A DNA stretch of 64,000 nt from Granulosicoccus sp045106475 (GTDB lineage: Bacteria > Pseudomonadota > Gammaproteobacteria > Granulosicoccales > Granulosicoccaceae), in NCBI GenBank assembly GCA_045106475.1, contig JBGCEO010000050.1, positions 1-64,000 on the forward strand, read 5' to 3'. A model generated the notes under the pieces. The model was given only the letters and a program-made list of their open reading frames with translations, was not told where the DNA came from and made no database searches. Below are positions 7,199 to 16,220 of the stretch, piece by piece; the stretch's first letter is position 1, and the number at the start of each line of letters is the position of its first letter. The position numbers were made by a program, and so were the translations under genes.

Positions 7199-7960
7199 CT
7201 ACTGACTTTTTCTTAATGCCCATCCGGCCATCCGTCGTTCGATAACCGAGAAAATGGCATAGAGCGAAATTCCCATAACAGCCAGTATCATCAGGCCCGA
7301 GAAAACGAGTGGTACATTAAATGATGAAGATGCAATCAGCATCATGTTGCCAATGCCTTTGTTCGATGCCACAGTTTCAGCGATAACTGAGCCCACAAAT
7401 GACAAAGTAATTGCGACCTTCAAAGAGGCAAAGAAATAAGGCATAGACCGGGGCAAGCCAACATTCCAAAGTATCTCCCAGCGACTCGCCTTAAGAGATC
7501 GCATGACATCTTCCAGCTCGGGCTCGACAGTCGCAATACCGGTTGACACGTTAACGACTATCGGAAAAATACAGATAATCATCGCCGTTAAAATTGCAGG
7601 TACGGTACCAGCGCCAAACCACAACACAAAAATCGGCACCACCGCGACTTTAGGAATCGATGATATGCCCACTAGCAAAGGGTAAGCTGTGTCATAGGCC
7701 AGTTTGGATGAACCAATCAGGATGCCCAGAGAGAGTCCGATAGCAACACCAAATACAAAACCAACTAGCGTTGTATAAAGTGTTTGCCACGCATGGGGCC
7801 GAATGGCAGGTGCGTATTCAAAAAATGCCGCTAATATCCGCGTGGGTCTGGGCAGTATCAATTCTGAAATACCCGCAAGTAAACAGAACAACTCCCAAAA
7901 CACAAACACACTCACTATCAGTATGGCCGGTGCGAATTTGCGTGTAATGGATTTGTTCAT
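7199..7960 (-). CDS. ABC transporter permease (SsuC/ThiX-like)
   Basis: The 253-residue protein has about six membrane segments and the BPD transporter inner-membrane signature: the EAA loop reads MRSLKASRWEILWNVGLPRSMPYFFASLKVA. The N-terminus, ILPRPTRILAAFFEYAP, is typical of the nitrate/sulfonate/taurine/NMT1 permease subfamily. Its start overlaps the stop of the ATPase gene (ATGA at 7957-7960), so the two subunits are made together. It should form a homodimeric channel with the ATPase at 7957-8769. Confidence 0.9.
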   Translation of the reverse strand: MNKSITRKFAPAILIVSVFVFWELFCLLAGISELILPRPTRILAAFFEYAPAIRPHAWQTLYTTLVGFVFGVAIGLSLGILIGSSKLAYDTAYPLLVGISSIPKVAVVPIFVLWFGAGTVPAILTAMIICIFPIVVNVSTGIATVEPELEDVMRSLKASRWEILWNVGLPRSMPYFFASLKVAITLSFVGSVIAETVASNKGIGNMMLIASSSFNVPLVFSGLMILAVMGISLYAIFSVIERRMAGWALRKSQ

Positions 7961-8769
7961 GCAGCATCAGCCTTGCGCACGGGCGCATGCACAATCAAGC
8001 TACGAAGATCACGCACCAACGAACCAAATTCGGGTTCGAACGAGAGCTCGATAGGCCTGGGCCTCGCGAATTTCACCGTTCTATCCTCAATAATGCGTCC
8101 AGGCCGTGCGCTCATGACACAAATACGATTTGCAAGATAAGCAGCCTCACGAAGATCATGCGTTACTAGCATGACAGTCGATTTACGCTCTAGCCATAAG
8201 TCCTGAAGCGTTTGCCATAGCTCCTCCCGGGTAAACTGATCTAAAGCTCCAAAGGGTTCATCAAGTAACAACAGATCGGGATCATGGATCAATGCACGAC
8301 ACAGATTGGCGCGTTGCATCATGCCACCCGAAAGCTGCCAGGGGTTCTTGTCAGCAAAATCTTCCAGCCCTACCTGGGATAACAGTGCGTCGGCTCGCTC
8401 ACGATATTCATTATCCTTTTTCGCTCTAAACGATTTCTTGAATGGAGATACTATTTTCAGTGGAAGCATGACGTTTTCACGTACGGTCATCCATGGCAGC
8501 AATGATGCGCTTTGAAAGGCCATACCAACACGCACAGGATTTGCACCCAGCTCACGGCCACCGAAATAGAGCATGCCGGTGGTCGGCTTAAGCAACTCGC
8601 TGGCAAGTTTCAACAAAGTTGATTTACCACAACCAGAGGGGCCTACCAGCGCGAGAAACTCTCCTTTGGCGATTGATATCGAGGTTGGAAGCAAAGCTTC
8701 GGTCTCGTCCTCGCCCTGACCAAAGGTCACACCAACATTTTCCAGACGAACAAATTGCTCATCACTCAT
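7957..8769 (-). CDS. ABC transporter ATP-binding protein (SsuB/TauB-like)
   Basis: The 270-residue ATPase has all expected motifs: Walker A GPSGCGKSTLLKL, Q-loop AFQSASLLPW, signature LSGGMMQRANLCRA, Walker B DLLLLDEPFGALD and the switch histidine in LVTHDLREA. Length and motif spacing fit the nitrate/sulfonate/taurine importer subfamily. The start overlaps the end of the amidohydrolase gene (ATGA at 8766-8769) and its own stop overlaps the permease start. Confidence 0.92.
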   Translation of the reverse strand: MSDEQFVRLENVGVTFGQGEDETEALLPTSISIAKGEFLALVGPSGCGKSTLLKLASELLKPTTGMLYFGGRELGANPVRVGMAFQSASLLPWMTVRENVMLPLKIVSPFKKSFRAKKDNEYRERADALLSQVGLEDFADKNPWQLSGGMMQRANLCRALIHDPDLLLLDEPFGALDQFTREELWQTLQDLWLERKSTVMLVTHDLREAAYLANRICVMSARPGRIIEDRTVKFARPRPIELSFEPEFGSLVRDLRSLIVHAPVRKADAA

Positions 8770-10220
8770 GCGGAGCTACCCGATGCCAGAATGGCGGCCA
8801 GGCTTTGATCCACATTGCAGGGATCAGCCACAGGCATACGTTGAATATCCGTCACCTGTCTGCCATGCCCTGCCATGTCAGGTACCAGTTTTCGATCACG
8901 CTGTACAAATTCACCCCGAACCAGGGTATGAACAGGCGCACCCACAGTTTGTCGATTTTCAAACGGCGTCACCTTACCGCGACTATGCAGGGCACTGGCC
9001 TTGATCGTTTCCTCGCGCTTCAAATCCAGCACGGTGATATCGGCATGCGCGCCCACAGCAATACGCCCTTTCATTGGCCAAAGACCAAACGCCCTTGCCG
9101 GGTTTGCAGATGAAATGCGAACGTAGTGCTCCAGGGACATACGTCCTGCCGTCACTTCATTGAGCATCAATTGCATCTGGGTTTCAACACCTGGAAAACC
9201 ACAATCGGCTTTCCAAATGACGTCGTTGTTTTTTTCTTCCGGTGTATGAGGTGCATGATCAGTCGATATCATGTCAACAACACCTGTTTGCAATGCATCC
9301 CAGATAGCGATGGAATCCTTGCGCTCGCGCACCGGCGGATTAACACGGATAACGCTGCCTAAGCGTTCATAATCACTGGAATCAAGAAACAAGTAGCAGG
9401 GGCAGGTTTCACCGGTTATATCTACGCCACGCGCCTTAGCTTCAGCCAATGGGTTGAGTTCGCCGGCAGATGATATATGAAGTACATGAATTCGGGCACC
9501 CGTCCACTCCGATAAAATGGCGGCACGTGCCACTGCCTCAATGGCAACCACTTCAGGACGGGCAGCAATGTGATGCAAGGGATCATTCAAACCCGCAGCC
9601 TCAAGTTTCTCTTGCCGCCAAGCCATGATGGAGGCAGTTTCTGCATGCAGTGAGATCCGTAAACCTGATTGAGCAATAATCTCAAATCCTTCAAGCATAG
9701 CGCCGGTAGATGGCGAAGGTAGGTTGCCGAAGGTATTACCCATAAAACACTTGAACGCATTAGCACCAGCATCAATCAGGCCTTGCAACTCTCCGATGTT
9801 GTCTTCAGCCAACAGTCCATAAATACCGAAATCGACACAGGCTTTCCCCGCATACGCCTGCTTCTCTTTAAACTCCTTAACTGAACGTGTGGGCGGATGC
9901 GTATTGGGCATTTCAAATACGGTCGTCACACCGCCCATGGCAGCTGCTTGTGTACCAGTGCCCCAATCTTCTTTGTGCGTATAACCGGGTTCGCGAAAAT
10001 GCACATGCATATCGATCGCGCCGGGGATCACATACTGCCCTGAGACATCAACGATCTCTACAGATTCAGCTAAGTCGCTCGCAAACGAACCGGGCAAGCT
10101 GCCCGGTGCAACTATCGCAGCAATCTTCTCACCTGCAATCAATACATCAGCAAGCTCTCGCCCGCTTTCATGCACCACGGTGCCGCCAGAGAGAATACGA
10201 GTAAGGGTCGTGTCAGTCAT
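8766..10220 (-). CDS. Cyclic amidohydrolase, allantoinase/dihydroorotase family
   Basis: The protein has about 484 residues. The binuclear metal site of the family is complete: HVH in IDMHVHFREPG, the carboxylated lysine in FKCFMG, histidines in LHAET and HVLHISS, and the aspartate in STDHAPHTPEEK. It therefore should hydrolyse a cyclic amide or ureide such as allantoin, a hydantoin or a dihydropyrimidine. Which one cannot be decided from sequence. The ATG at 10220 is preferred over the GTG at 10229. Its position between an SDR gene and an ABC importer, with an isochorismatase-type hydrolase upstream, points to a ring-opening catabolic step. It is not near pyr genes, so a biosynthetic dihydroorotase is unlikely. 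Confidence 0.82.
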   Translation of the reverse strand: MTDTTLTRILSGGTVVHESGRELADVLIAGEKIAAIVAPGSLPGSFASDLAESVEIVDVSGQYVIPGAIDMHVHFREPGYTHKEDWGTGTQAAAMGGVTTVFEMPNTHPPTRSVKEFKEKQAYAGKACVDFGIYGLLAEDNIGELQGLIDAGANAFKCFMGNTFGNLPSPSTGAMLEGFEIIAQSGLRISLHAETASIMAWRQEKLEAAGLNDPLHHIAARPEVVAIEAVARAAILSEWTGARIHVLHISSAGELNPLAEAKARGVDITGETCPCYLFLDSSDYERLGSVIRVNPPVRERKDSIAIWDALQTGVVDMISTDHAPHTPEEKNNDVIWKADCGFPGVETQMQLMLNEVTAGRMSLEHYVRISSANPARAFGLWPMKGRIAVGAHADITVLDLKREETIKASALHSRGKVTPFENRQTVGAPVHTLVRGEFVQRDRKLVPDMAGHGRQVTDIQRMPVADPCNVDQSLAAILASGSSA

Positions 10221-10244
10221 AAAAAGCACTTTGGTAAAAATGGT

Positions 10245-11039
10245 TTATAGAGAGGCCCAACCGCCATCCACCGGCAAGTCAACACCCGTGATTTGACGTG
10301 ATCTTGCTGAAGCCAGGAACAAGGTGGCAGAGGCAACGTCTTCATCCGTGCTGACTCGCCCCAAGGCATAATCAGCAGCATGCCGTTCAACGGCTTCCTC
10401 TTCTGAGATGCCATATTGGGCAGCGACTTGCGGCACTACTTTTTCCCTGAAACGAGGCCCGTCAACCATCCCAGGTGCTACCAGGTTGACATTGATATTG
10501 TCTTGACCCAGCTCCAAGGCAAAACTTTTAGTCATGCCTCTTAAACCCCATTTCGAACTTGAATAAGCAAGCCGCATGGCTCTGCCGCGCATGCCGAAGG
10601 TACCGCCAATGTTAACGATGCTGCCGCCCCCACGCGCTTTCATTACAGGGGCAACCGCATGAATAAGGTTGAAGGGACCACGCATGTTCAAATGTAGAAT
10701 GTCATCAAATTCAGCCGCTGTGGTTTCTAGCCCGGTCTTACCAATCGGACCTGTGCCACCCGCCACGTTGACCAGAACATCGATGCCACCATCAAATCGT
10801 TCCAGAACCGAGTTGATGGCTTTATCCACTGCATCCGACGAGGTCACATCACATTGATAGATCTCTGCCTGCACACCCAACTCTCGTGCCTGCAGGGCAA
10901 CCGGTTCGATAGCAGCGGTATCTCGCCCTAAAAGCGCAAGGTTTGCACCCTCTCGTGCAAAGCCCAGCGATATCGCTGCCCCCATCCCTTTTGCAGGGCC
11001 GGTAACCACAACATTTTGGCCTGCCAATTCAAGATCCAT
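10245..11039 (-). CDS. SDR family NAD(P)-dependent oxidoreductase
   Basis: This classical short-chain dehydrogenase of 264 residues has the nucleotide-binding motif TGPAKGMGAA, NVAGG in place of NNAG, the catalytic YSSSK preceded by a serine/threonine region in SIVNIGGTFG, and the C-terminal DLPVDGGW. It lies 24 bp upstream of the amidohydrolase and 26 bp after the second binding protein. It probably oxidises or reduces an alcohol/ketone intermediate of the substrate handled by this operon; the exact substrate is not predictable. Confidence 0.88.
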   Translation of the reverse strand: MDLELAGQNVVVTGPAKGMGAAISLGFAREGANLALLGRDTAAIEPVALQARELGVQAEIYQCDVTSSDAVDKAINSVLERFDGGIDVLVNVAGGTGPIGKTGLETTAAEFDDILHLNMRGPFNLIHAVAPVMKARGGGSIVNIGGTFGMRGRAMRLAYSSSKWGLRGMTKSFALELGQDNINVNLVAPGMVDGPRFREKVVPQVAAQYGISEEEAVERHAADYALGRVSTDEDVASATLFLASARSRQITGVDLPVDGGWASL

Positions 11040-11065
11040 GCGCTTATTAACTTCGCGTAAAGTTT

Positions 11066-12115
11066 CTATGCCAGCTTGTAGATTCGCTCATTCTCTGCGG
11101 GTAAAAACGCATCTGAATAAATCTCGTCCATTGCTGGAGTACGCGGTAACTCAGACGCCTTCACGACCAGATCAATGGCCTTTGAAAATCGTTCCGGGTC
11201 GACATTGCCCAAACCAGTGGTTTCAAGTTCCGGATGATTCATTTCATCTTTAAGCGTTGCCAGTAATCGTTCTTTTTCGACCTCCTTGTTTATCAATGGC
11301 TCACGCTTGAAAACTGACTCGATAGCAGCATCAGGATCAGCCAGAGTATCGGCAACACCTTTATTGATTGCCCATACCAGGCCTTTAACAACATCCGGGC
11401 TCTCTGCAGCCATCTTTTTAGGAATGATCAATCCGTTTGAGTACAGATCCATTCCATAGTCGCCATAGGATATAAAACGTATATCTTCATCGGGATTCAT
11501 GCCGGATAACTTTGCAGAAAACCGAATGGTGTTGACGTAACCAAACACACCTTCCACCTGTTCTGACTTGAGCATTTGCTCGCGAAGATTTGATTTAAAG
11601 TTGAGTATTTCAATCCCTGATGTATCAAGACCCGCCACGTTTGCAAAGGCCGGAAACAATTTCAAGGCACCATCGTTTGGCGCACCGCCGAGTTTACGAC
11701 CCACGAGATCTTCAGCCGTCATGATATCTGACTTGGATAACACGGCGACTGTAAACGGGGGCTTGTTGTACATCTGATAAACACACAGTGGTGCTTCCTC
11801 GGGTTTTGTACCTGCCAGTCGGATCAATGCATTGACATCACCAAAGCCAATGTCATAAGCACCACCTGCGACCTGTCCCACCGCTGCGCCAGACCCACTG
11901 CCCTGATCCATGGACAAATCGATACCGGCTTCTGCAAAATAGCCGTTGTCTTCGGCCAGAAAAAACCAGGCCTGCGGCCCTTGATAGCGCCAGTTAAGAA
12001 TCATCTTCAGTTTGGTATTGCCTTGAGCAATAGCAGGCGCACCCAAAATGGGAGCAACACCTGCAGCCAGAGATGCAGCAGCGACTTTGTTAAATTGACG
12101 ACGCGTTAGTTTCAT
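11066..12115 (-). CDS. NMT1/THI5-type ABC substrate-binding protein with Tat signal
   Basis: The 349-residue protein starts MKLTRRQFNKVAAAS, a twin-arginine signal, followed by an AxA-type cleavage region near residue 30. The mature domain repeats the pattern of its paralogue at 6155-7162 (LNWRYQGPQAWFFLAEDNGYF, GAYDIGFGDVNALI, YQMYNKPPFTV). So one operon carries two related binding proteins sent by different export routes, but only one permease/ATPase pair. Its ATG overlaps the stop of the isochorismatase-like gene (ATGA at 12112-12115). The ligand is probably similar to that of the paralogue. Confidence 0.85.
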   Translation of the reverse strand: MKLTRRQFNKVAAASLAAGVAPILGAPAIAQGNTKLKMILNWRYQGPQAWFFLAEDNGYFAEAGIDLSMDQGSGSGAAVGQVAGGAYDIGFGDVNALIRLAGTKPEEAPLCVYQMYNKPPFTVAVLSKSDIMTAEDLVGRKLGGAPNDGALKLFPAFANVAGLDTSGIEILNFKSNLREQMLKSEQVEGVFGYVNTIRFSAKLSGMNPDEDIRFISYGDYGMDLYSNGLIIPKKMAAESPDVVKGLVWAINKGVADTLADPDAAIESVFKREPLINKEVEKERLLATLKDEMNHPELETTGLGNVDPERFSKAIDLVVKASELPRTPAMDEIYSDAFLPAENERIYKLA

Positions 12116-12933
12116 TGATTAACTTCCTTTGCGTTTGTATTCATGCATGTGTTTTCAGCGACTTCAAGCGCTTCAAGTACATCTACACTCGATGCTGTAA
12201 AACCATAGAGAAGGCGGATTAGATAGGTAATAGATTCACTTACAGAGACTGGCGAGACAGTCGTAGTTGCATCCTCAACCACCACCGCATCAAAGCCTTG
12301 GAAACAACCATCCATGAGGGTGGCAAAGACACACCTGTCCAGATTGACACCCGTGTAAAAAATTGTACTAACACCCAGGCGCCTTAAGGTTTGATCAAGC
12401 TCGTTGTCGCGAAATCCAGACAAGCGGTGCTTAGAGATGTCTATATCAGTTGCGTGTTTTTCGATAGCAGAAACACTGGCTGCACCCCAGCTGCCCTGTA
12501 CCAGGACATCGCCAGATTCAATTGAATCTCCATAACCCTTTGCACGACCACAGGACGAACCCTTATCGACGACATTGGCCGGTAGATTGGCAAGATCCGC
12601 ACGAACACCCCAGTTCAAATGAATAACGGGGGCTTGCTTGTTTCGAAACGCCGTACTGAGCGCATTGATCGGCGGTATCACTGTTGATAGTGCTGAAACA
12701 TCTGCACCACGAACTGATGCAAACCAACCGGTAGGATCCAGAAAATCATTTTGCATATCGATCACAAGCAGCGCTGAACGCGCAATATCAACCTGCAATG
12801 ATTCTGGCTCGGCGGCAAAAGTTGCGATCTGTGGTTCGGGCCACCGACGTACTAGACTTATGCTGTCTTGAGACCAGGACCAATTGTCGGAGCTTACCCT
12901 CCCCGCACCTGATTCAACTGCTTGTGTACCCAT
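12112..12933 (-). CDS. Isochorismatase-like cysteine hydrolase
   Basis: The catalytic triad of the family is visible: Asp in LLVIDMQNDFLD, Lys in ISKHRLSGF and the nucleophilic Cys in GVNLDRCVFATLMDG. Family members include N-carbamoylsarcosine amidase, ureidoacrylate amidohydrolase (RutB) and biuret hydrolase, which cleave carbamoyl or amide C-N bonds. Next to a cyclic amidohydrolase, a decarbamoylating step after ring opening is a reasonable inference. The start is uncertain: an ATG at 12933 or a GTG at 12948, neither with a good ribosome-binding site. The stop overlaps the start of the downstream binding protein. Confidence 0.82.
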   Translation of the reverse strand: MGTQAVESGAGRVSSDNWSWSQDSISLVRRWPEPQIATFAAEPESLQVDIARSALLVIDMQNDFLDPTGWFASVRGADVSALSTVIPPINALSTAFRNKQAPVIHLNWGVRADLANLPANVVDKGSSCGRAKGYGDSIESGDVLVQGSWGAASVSAIEKHATDIDISKHRLSGFRDNELDQTLRRLGVSTIFYTGVNLDRCVFATLMDGCFQGFDAVVVEDATTTVSPVSVSESITYLIRLLYGFTASSVDVLEALEVAENTCMNTNAKEVNQ

Positions 12934-13012
12934 GCGAAGCAGTCTCACACCTAGAAAGCATACTGTCTTGTGCTATTTTCCCTACATAGTGCTGCAGAAA
13001 ACGCAACGCAGT

Positions 13013-13579
13013 TCAGGTGGTACTCGAATCAACATCCTTTGCTTGTGTGTAAGTTCCAGCTCGCATTCTAGCGCTGTCCTCGATTATCGATGCAAGGGCT
13101 GCTACGCAGACAAGAAATCCGGATATAGGCACTATCGCGATAGCATACTTTTTGGGCATATAGTTTGGTTTGAACACAAATTCGCCATTCTCCCAGGCGA
13201 AATACCACATTTCCCAGTACTTACCACCCATCGTATTAACCGCCTCCATGCCATAGATAATCATGACTACGCCAAGGCAAAAAATAACCAACGTCCAGAA
13301 TTGATGAATCAAAAAGGCAGCCTTAAGCGGCAACCAGGAATAGATCAGGTCCAATGCGATGTGGTCCTTGTCTCTCACGGTCAGCGCTAGTGCTAAGAAA
13401 ACCAACCAGATATTGCTTAAGACAGTTAACAAGTCACCCCACACGGGGGGATTCAGAAAGACGTAACGCATAACCACGTTGTAAACAGCAAACACAACCA
13501 TCAACAACAAGAATATGGCACAGAAAGCAGTGAGTATTCTCTTTACTAGCGCATCAATCCAGACGACGAGTGCAATCAT
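13013..13579 (-). CDS. TRAP transporter small membrane subunit (DctQ-type)
   Basis: This 188-residue protein has four hydrophobic segments. The N-terminal part has the typical DctQ pattern NVVMRYVFLNPPVWGDLLTVLSNIWLVFLALALTVRDKDHIALDL, with the conserved RY and H residues. It is encoded 61 bp after the large-subunit gene and 79 bp before the isochorismatase-like gene. It pairs with the subunits encoded at 13641 and 15044. A tail of about 15 polar residues follows the last helix. Confidence 0.88.
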   Translation of the reverse strand: MIALVVWIDALVKRILTAFCAIFLLLMVVFAVYNVVMRYVFLNPPVWGDLLTVLSNIWLVFLALALTVRDKDHIALDLIYSWLPLKAAFLIHQFWTLVIFCLGVVMIIYGMEAVNTMGGKYWEMWYFAWENGEFVFKPNYMPKKYAIAIVPISGFLVCVAALASIIEDSARMRAGTYTQAKDVDSSTT

Positions 13580-13640
13580 TCCTGGCAGACTCCAATGCTT
13601 GGCAATCTCATTGTTTCAAAACAATTCAAGATCAAGTCAA

Positions 13641-14927
13641 TCATATAAACCCGAAAACCTCGGGTAAAAAGAGCGTGAACTGCGGTACCGCGATCAACAC
13701 GAACAACAAAAGAAATAGCGCCAGTAAATACGGCAGCATCGCCACAGCAACTTTCTCCAACCTCACATTGGCAATGGCACCGGCAGTAAAAAATGCAACC
13801 CCTACCGGTGGGGTAACTGAACCAATCAGAAAACCTACCACTACCACCAGGGCTGCCTGCACATCGGGGTAACCAGCCTTTACCATAACGTCTACAAGCA
13901 CGGGACCAACAACAATTATATTGGCGGCTGAATCCATCACCATTCCCAGAAGACAGATAAAGAGAACAAGCACGAGAATGAACAGCAACGGGTTATGCGT
14001 ATAGCTCAGCAACCATTGCTCCAAATCATTAATAGCACCCAGAGACGTTAACAGCCAGCTGAAAGGACCGGAGGCCGCGATGATAATAAAAACCATGGCC
14101 GAATTGCGAAAAGCGCGAATAAAAGCACCTTTGCAATTTTCCCAGTTGATTGTTCGATAAACAAAGAGCCCTACAAACAGCGCAATGGTTGCGGTCAAAG
14201 CGCCTGCTTCCACTACGCCTGCAATACCAAAAACCACCGATCCGACAAGAACAACTGGAATTAATAAGGCAAAAGAAGAGCGATAAATGGAGTAGACCAA
14301 AGCTTTAAAACTAAAAGGCTCTTCGCTGCGTTCAAAGTTGTTGCGCTTAGCGATAAAGTAATTGATGACCATCAGTAACATGCCAATCATTATGCCGGGA
14401 ACAATACCCCCGGCAAATAAGGCACCAACCGATATACCACCTGCATTGGCCAGCACTATCATCATAATAGAAGGTGGAATGATGCCACCGATAGTCGAGC
14501 TTACGGCAGTTATCGCTGCTGCAAACGCAGGTGGATAGCCGGCTTTTTTCATGGCGGGCACCAGTAAGGAACCCACTGTTGCTGTATCGGCCACAACTGA
14601 GCCGTTCATGCCCGCAAAAAACATAGATACGAGAACATTGGCCTGAGCCATACTCCCGCGCATTCGACCGATCAGACGTTTACTCAGGTCAACCAGTCTG
14701 TCAGTAATCGTGGCACTGGTCATCAACTCGCCAGTGAGCATGAAGAACGGTATTGCCGTTAGCGGGACTGCGTCAATGGCACTGAACATCTGACTGGGAA
14801 TCAGAATCATAGGGGCCGCGTCCGTAATGAGTATATACACAACAGGAATCAGGATGAGCGTAAACCCAACCGGCGCACCCAGCAGAATAAGAGCTACCAG
14901 GACGACCAGAAGAAAGATACTTTCCAT
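13641..14927 (-). CDS. TRAP transporter large membrane subunit (DctM-type)
   Basis: The 428-residue polytopic protein has the DctM signatures: LLGAPVGFTLILIP, PLTAIPFFMLTGELM near the N-terminus, GGIIPPSIMMIVL in the middle, and GSVTPPVGVAFFTAGAIA near the C-terminus. It forms the ion-coupled channel of a TRAP importer with the adjacent DctQ protein. The gene follows dctP after a 116-bp gap that contains a stem-loop, and precedes dctQ. The order P-M-Q is less common than P-Q-M. Confidence 0.93.
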   Translation of the reverse strand: MESIFLLVVLVALILLGAPVGFTLILIPVVYILITDAAPMILIPSQMFSAIDAVPLTAIPFFMLTGELMTSATITDRLVDLSKRLIGRMRGSMAQANVLVSMFFAGMNGSVVADTATVGSLLVPAMKKAGYPPAFAAAITAVSSTIGGIIPPSIMMIVLANAGGISVGALFAGGIVPGIMIGMLLMVINYFIAKRNNFERSEEPFSFKALVYSIYRSSFALLIPVVLVGSVVFGIAGVVEAGALTATIALFVGLFVYRTINWENCKGAFIRAFRNSAMVFIIIAASGPFSWLLTSLGAINDLEQWLLSYTHNPLLFILVLVLFICLLGMVMDSAANIIVVGPVLVDVMVKAGYPDVQAALVVVVGFLIGSVTPPVGVAFFTAGAIANVRLEKVAVAMLPYLLALFLLLFVLIAVPQFTLFLPEVFGFI

Positions 14928-14993
14928 CTTGCGCGACTACCTCAGACAAGTACCACGATACTAGCTACATTTCAGGTAGCCAGAAAAGAAGAA

Positions 14994-15013
14994 GGCGCGG
15001 AACGTACCGCGCC
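14994..15013 (-). terminator. Intercistronic stem-loop between dctP and dctM
   Basis: GGCGCGG and CCGCGCC (7 bp, all G-C but for none) flank a six-base loop at 15001-15006. Read on the minus strand, the stem is followed by TTCTTCTTTTC. It lies after the binding-protein gene and before dctM. It may act as a partial terminator or 3'-end stabiliser that keeps the binding protein more abundant than the membrane subunits, a common arrangement in binding-protein-dependent systems. Confidence 0.6.
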
Positions 15014-15043
15014 ATCTATTTACACAAACAGCAACTAACAGAC

Positions 15044-16084
15044 TTACAGGGCACCCGCCTCCTGTAGCTGGGCGATAAAGTCCGTCATGCCCTGCTCTTG
15101 TAACACACGTTCGGCAGTTTCAGGATCAAAGGTACCTTTTGCATTTAGCCAGGCATCAATTGCACCGGCTCTCCAAAGCTTCATTTCATCATCTGTCGGT
15201 ACATACCATTCTTCAATCTCCGACTTGATCGCATCCTCACCCGCTTTAACCCAATTACGATCTAGCTCTTGTACATGTTTACCAAAAGCCGTTGCGGCTG
15301 TGTGTAACCATTCTCTTTCCTGATCAGAAAGAGCATCGTACTGTCGCTTGTCCATGGAAAGTTGATTGCCAGACCAGGAACCACCTATTTCAGTAAAGTA
15401 CTTAGCAACTTCATGAAGTTTGGCCACATGTTGCCAGGGAGTAGCAACATACTGACCTGACACTACACCGGTTTGCAGACCTTGATAGAGCTGCGCCCAA
15501 TCATAAGGTACGGGCACAGCGCCCCAGTTCTTAATCAACGTGTATTCGATAGGGCTTTTGGTAACCCGCCACTTTATACCCTTCATATCATCTGGCACGT
15601 GCACTGGACCACTCGCGTTACCTAATTGGCGAAAGCCACCACTCGAATAGACAGTTAAACAAACGTGACCCGCCTCTTCCGCCGCTATTTCACACTGTTT
15701 CTTGGCTAACCATTCTGAAGATATTCGATCAGCGTCTTCGATACTCTTGAATATATAGGGCAAATCAAACACGGATAATGCAGTACCGAAGTTACCGAAA
15801 TTTGCTGTTGAGCTTGTCCAGAGCGAAATCAACCCCTGATTAGCCTGTTCGCCGCAAGTCTGTTCACTGCACAGCGATTTTCGGTAGTGAGGTTCGATTG
15901 TGAGCTCCCCGCCTGATACCTCTGCCAAGGTGGGAATAAGTGCCTGATCAATAGCATCACCGATGGGCATTCCCAGAAAACCAACCGTGCCGAGCTTCAA
16001 AACCTTTTCTGCATAGGCAGACTGCGCACAACACGTTAGAACAGTAGCAACTGCTATAGATTTAAAAATGTCATTTCTTTTCAT
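15044..16084 (-). CDS. TRAP transporter solute-binding protein (DctP-type)
   Basis: The 346-residue protein has a Sec signal peptide (cleavage after SAYA, about residue 25). The mature part fits the DctP family: FDLPYIFKSIEDADRI, then GFRQLGNASGPVHVPDDMKGIKWRVTKSPIEY, VPYDWAQLYQGLQTGVVSGQYVATPW and the helical C-terminus. The arginine in WRVTKS is the family's usual carboxylate-binding position, so an organic acid ligand is likely. Two cysteines in LCSEQTCGEQ near residue 75 could form a disulfide. This is the first gene of the eleven-gene operon, divergent from the MocR regulator. Confidence 0.88.
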   Translation of the reverse strand: MKRNDIFKSIAVATVLTCCAQSAYAEKVLKLGTVGFLGMPIGDAIDQALIPTLAEVSGGELTIEPHYRKSLCSEQTCGEQANQGLISLWTSSTANFGNFGTALSVFDLPYIFKSIEDADRISSEWLAKKQCEIAAEEAGHVCLTVYSSGGFRQLGNASGPVHVPDDMKGIKWRVTKSPIEYTLIKNWGAVPVPYDWAQLYQGLQTGVVSGQYVATPWQHVAKLHEVAKYFTEIGGSWSGNQLSMDKRQYDALSDQEREWLHTAATAFGKHVQELDRNWVKAGEDAIKSEIEEWYVPTDDEMKLWRAGAIDAWLNAKGTFDPETAERVLQEQGMTDFIAQLQEAGAL

Positions 16085-16158
16085 CAGCTTACTTTCCCTC
16101 TATTTGAGCCATTGGCCAAAGCTATCGGCTGATCTTTTCACATTGTCAGAGCTTGATA

Positions 16159-16208
16159 AAGTGACAGTTGAAGCAAAATCAGGGGACAGACGAAGGGATA
16201 AGTGACAG
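16159..16208. promoter_or_regulatory. Direct repeat AAGTGACAG, candidate MocR operator
   Basis: AAGTGACAG occurs at 16159-16167 and again at 16200-16208, both within a longer GATAA(A)GTGACAG context, in the 172-bp divergent promoter region between dctP and the MocR gene. The starts are 41 bp apart, about four helical turns on the same face. MocR/GabR-type regulators are known to bind spaced direct repeats; B. subtilis GabR uses two ATACCA sites with a similar offset. The assignment is inference from position and geometry. Confidence 0.5.
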
Positions 16209-16220
16209 AATGAATTGCAG

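Noticed and set aside
8766..10220. Biosynthetic dihydroorotase (pyrC)
   Set aside because: It is embedded in an uptake/hydrolase operon under a MocR regulator and not near pyr genes; the family as a whole hydrolyses several cyclic amides.
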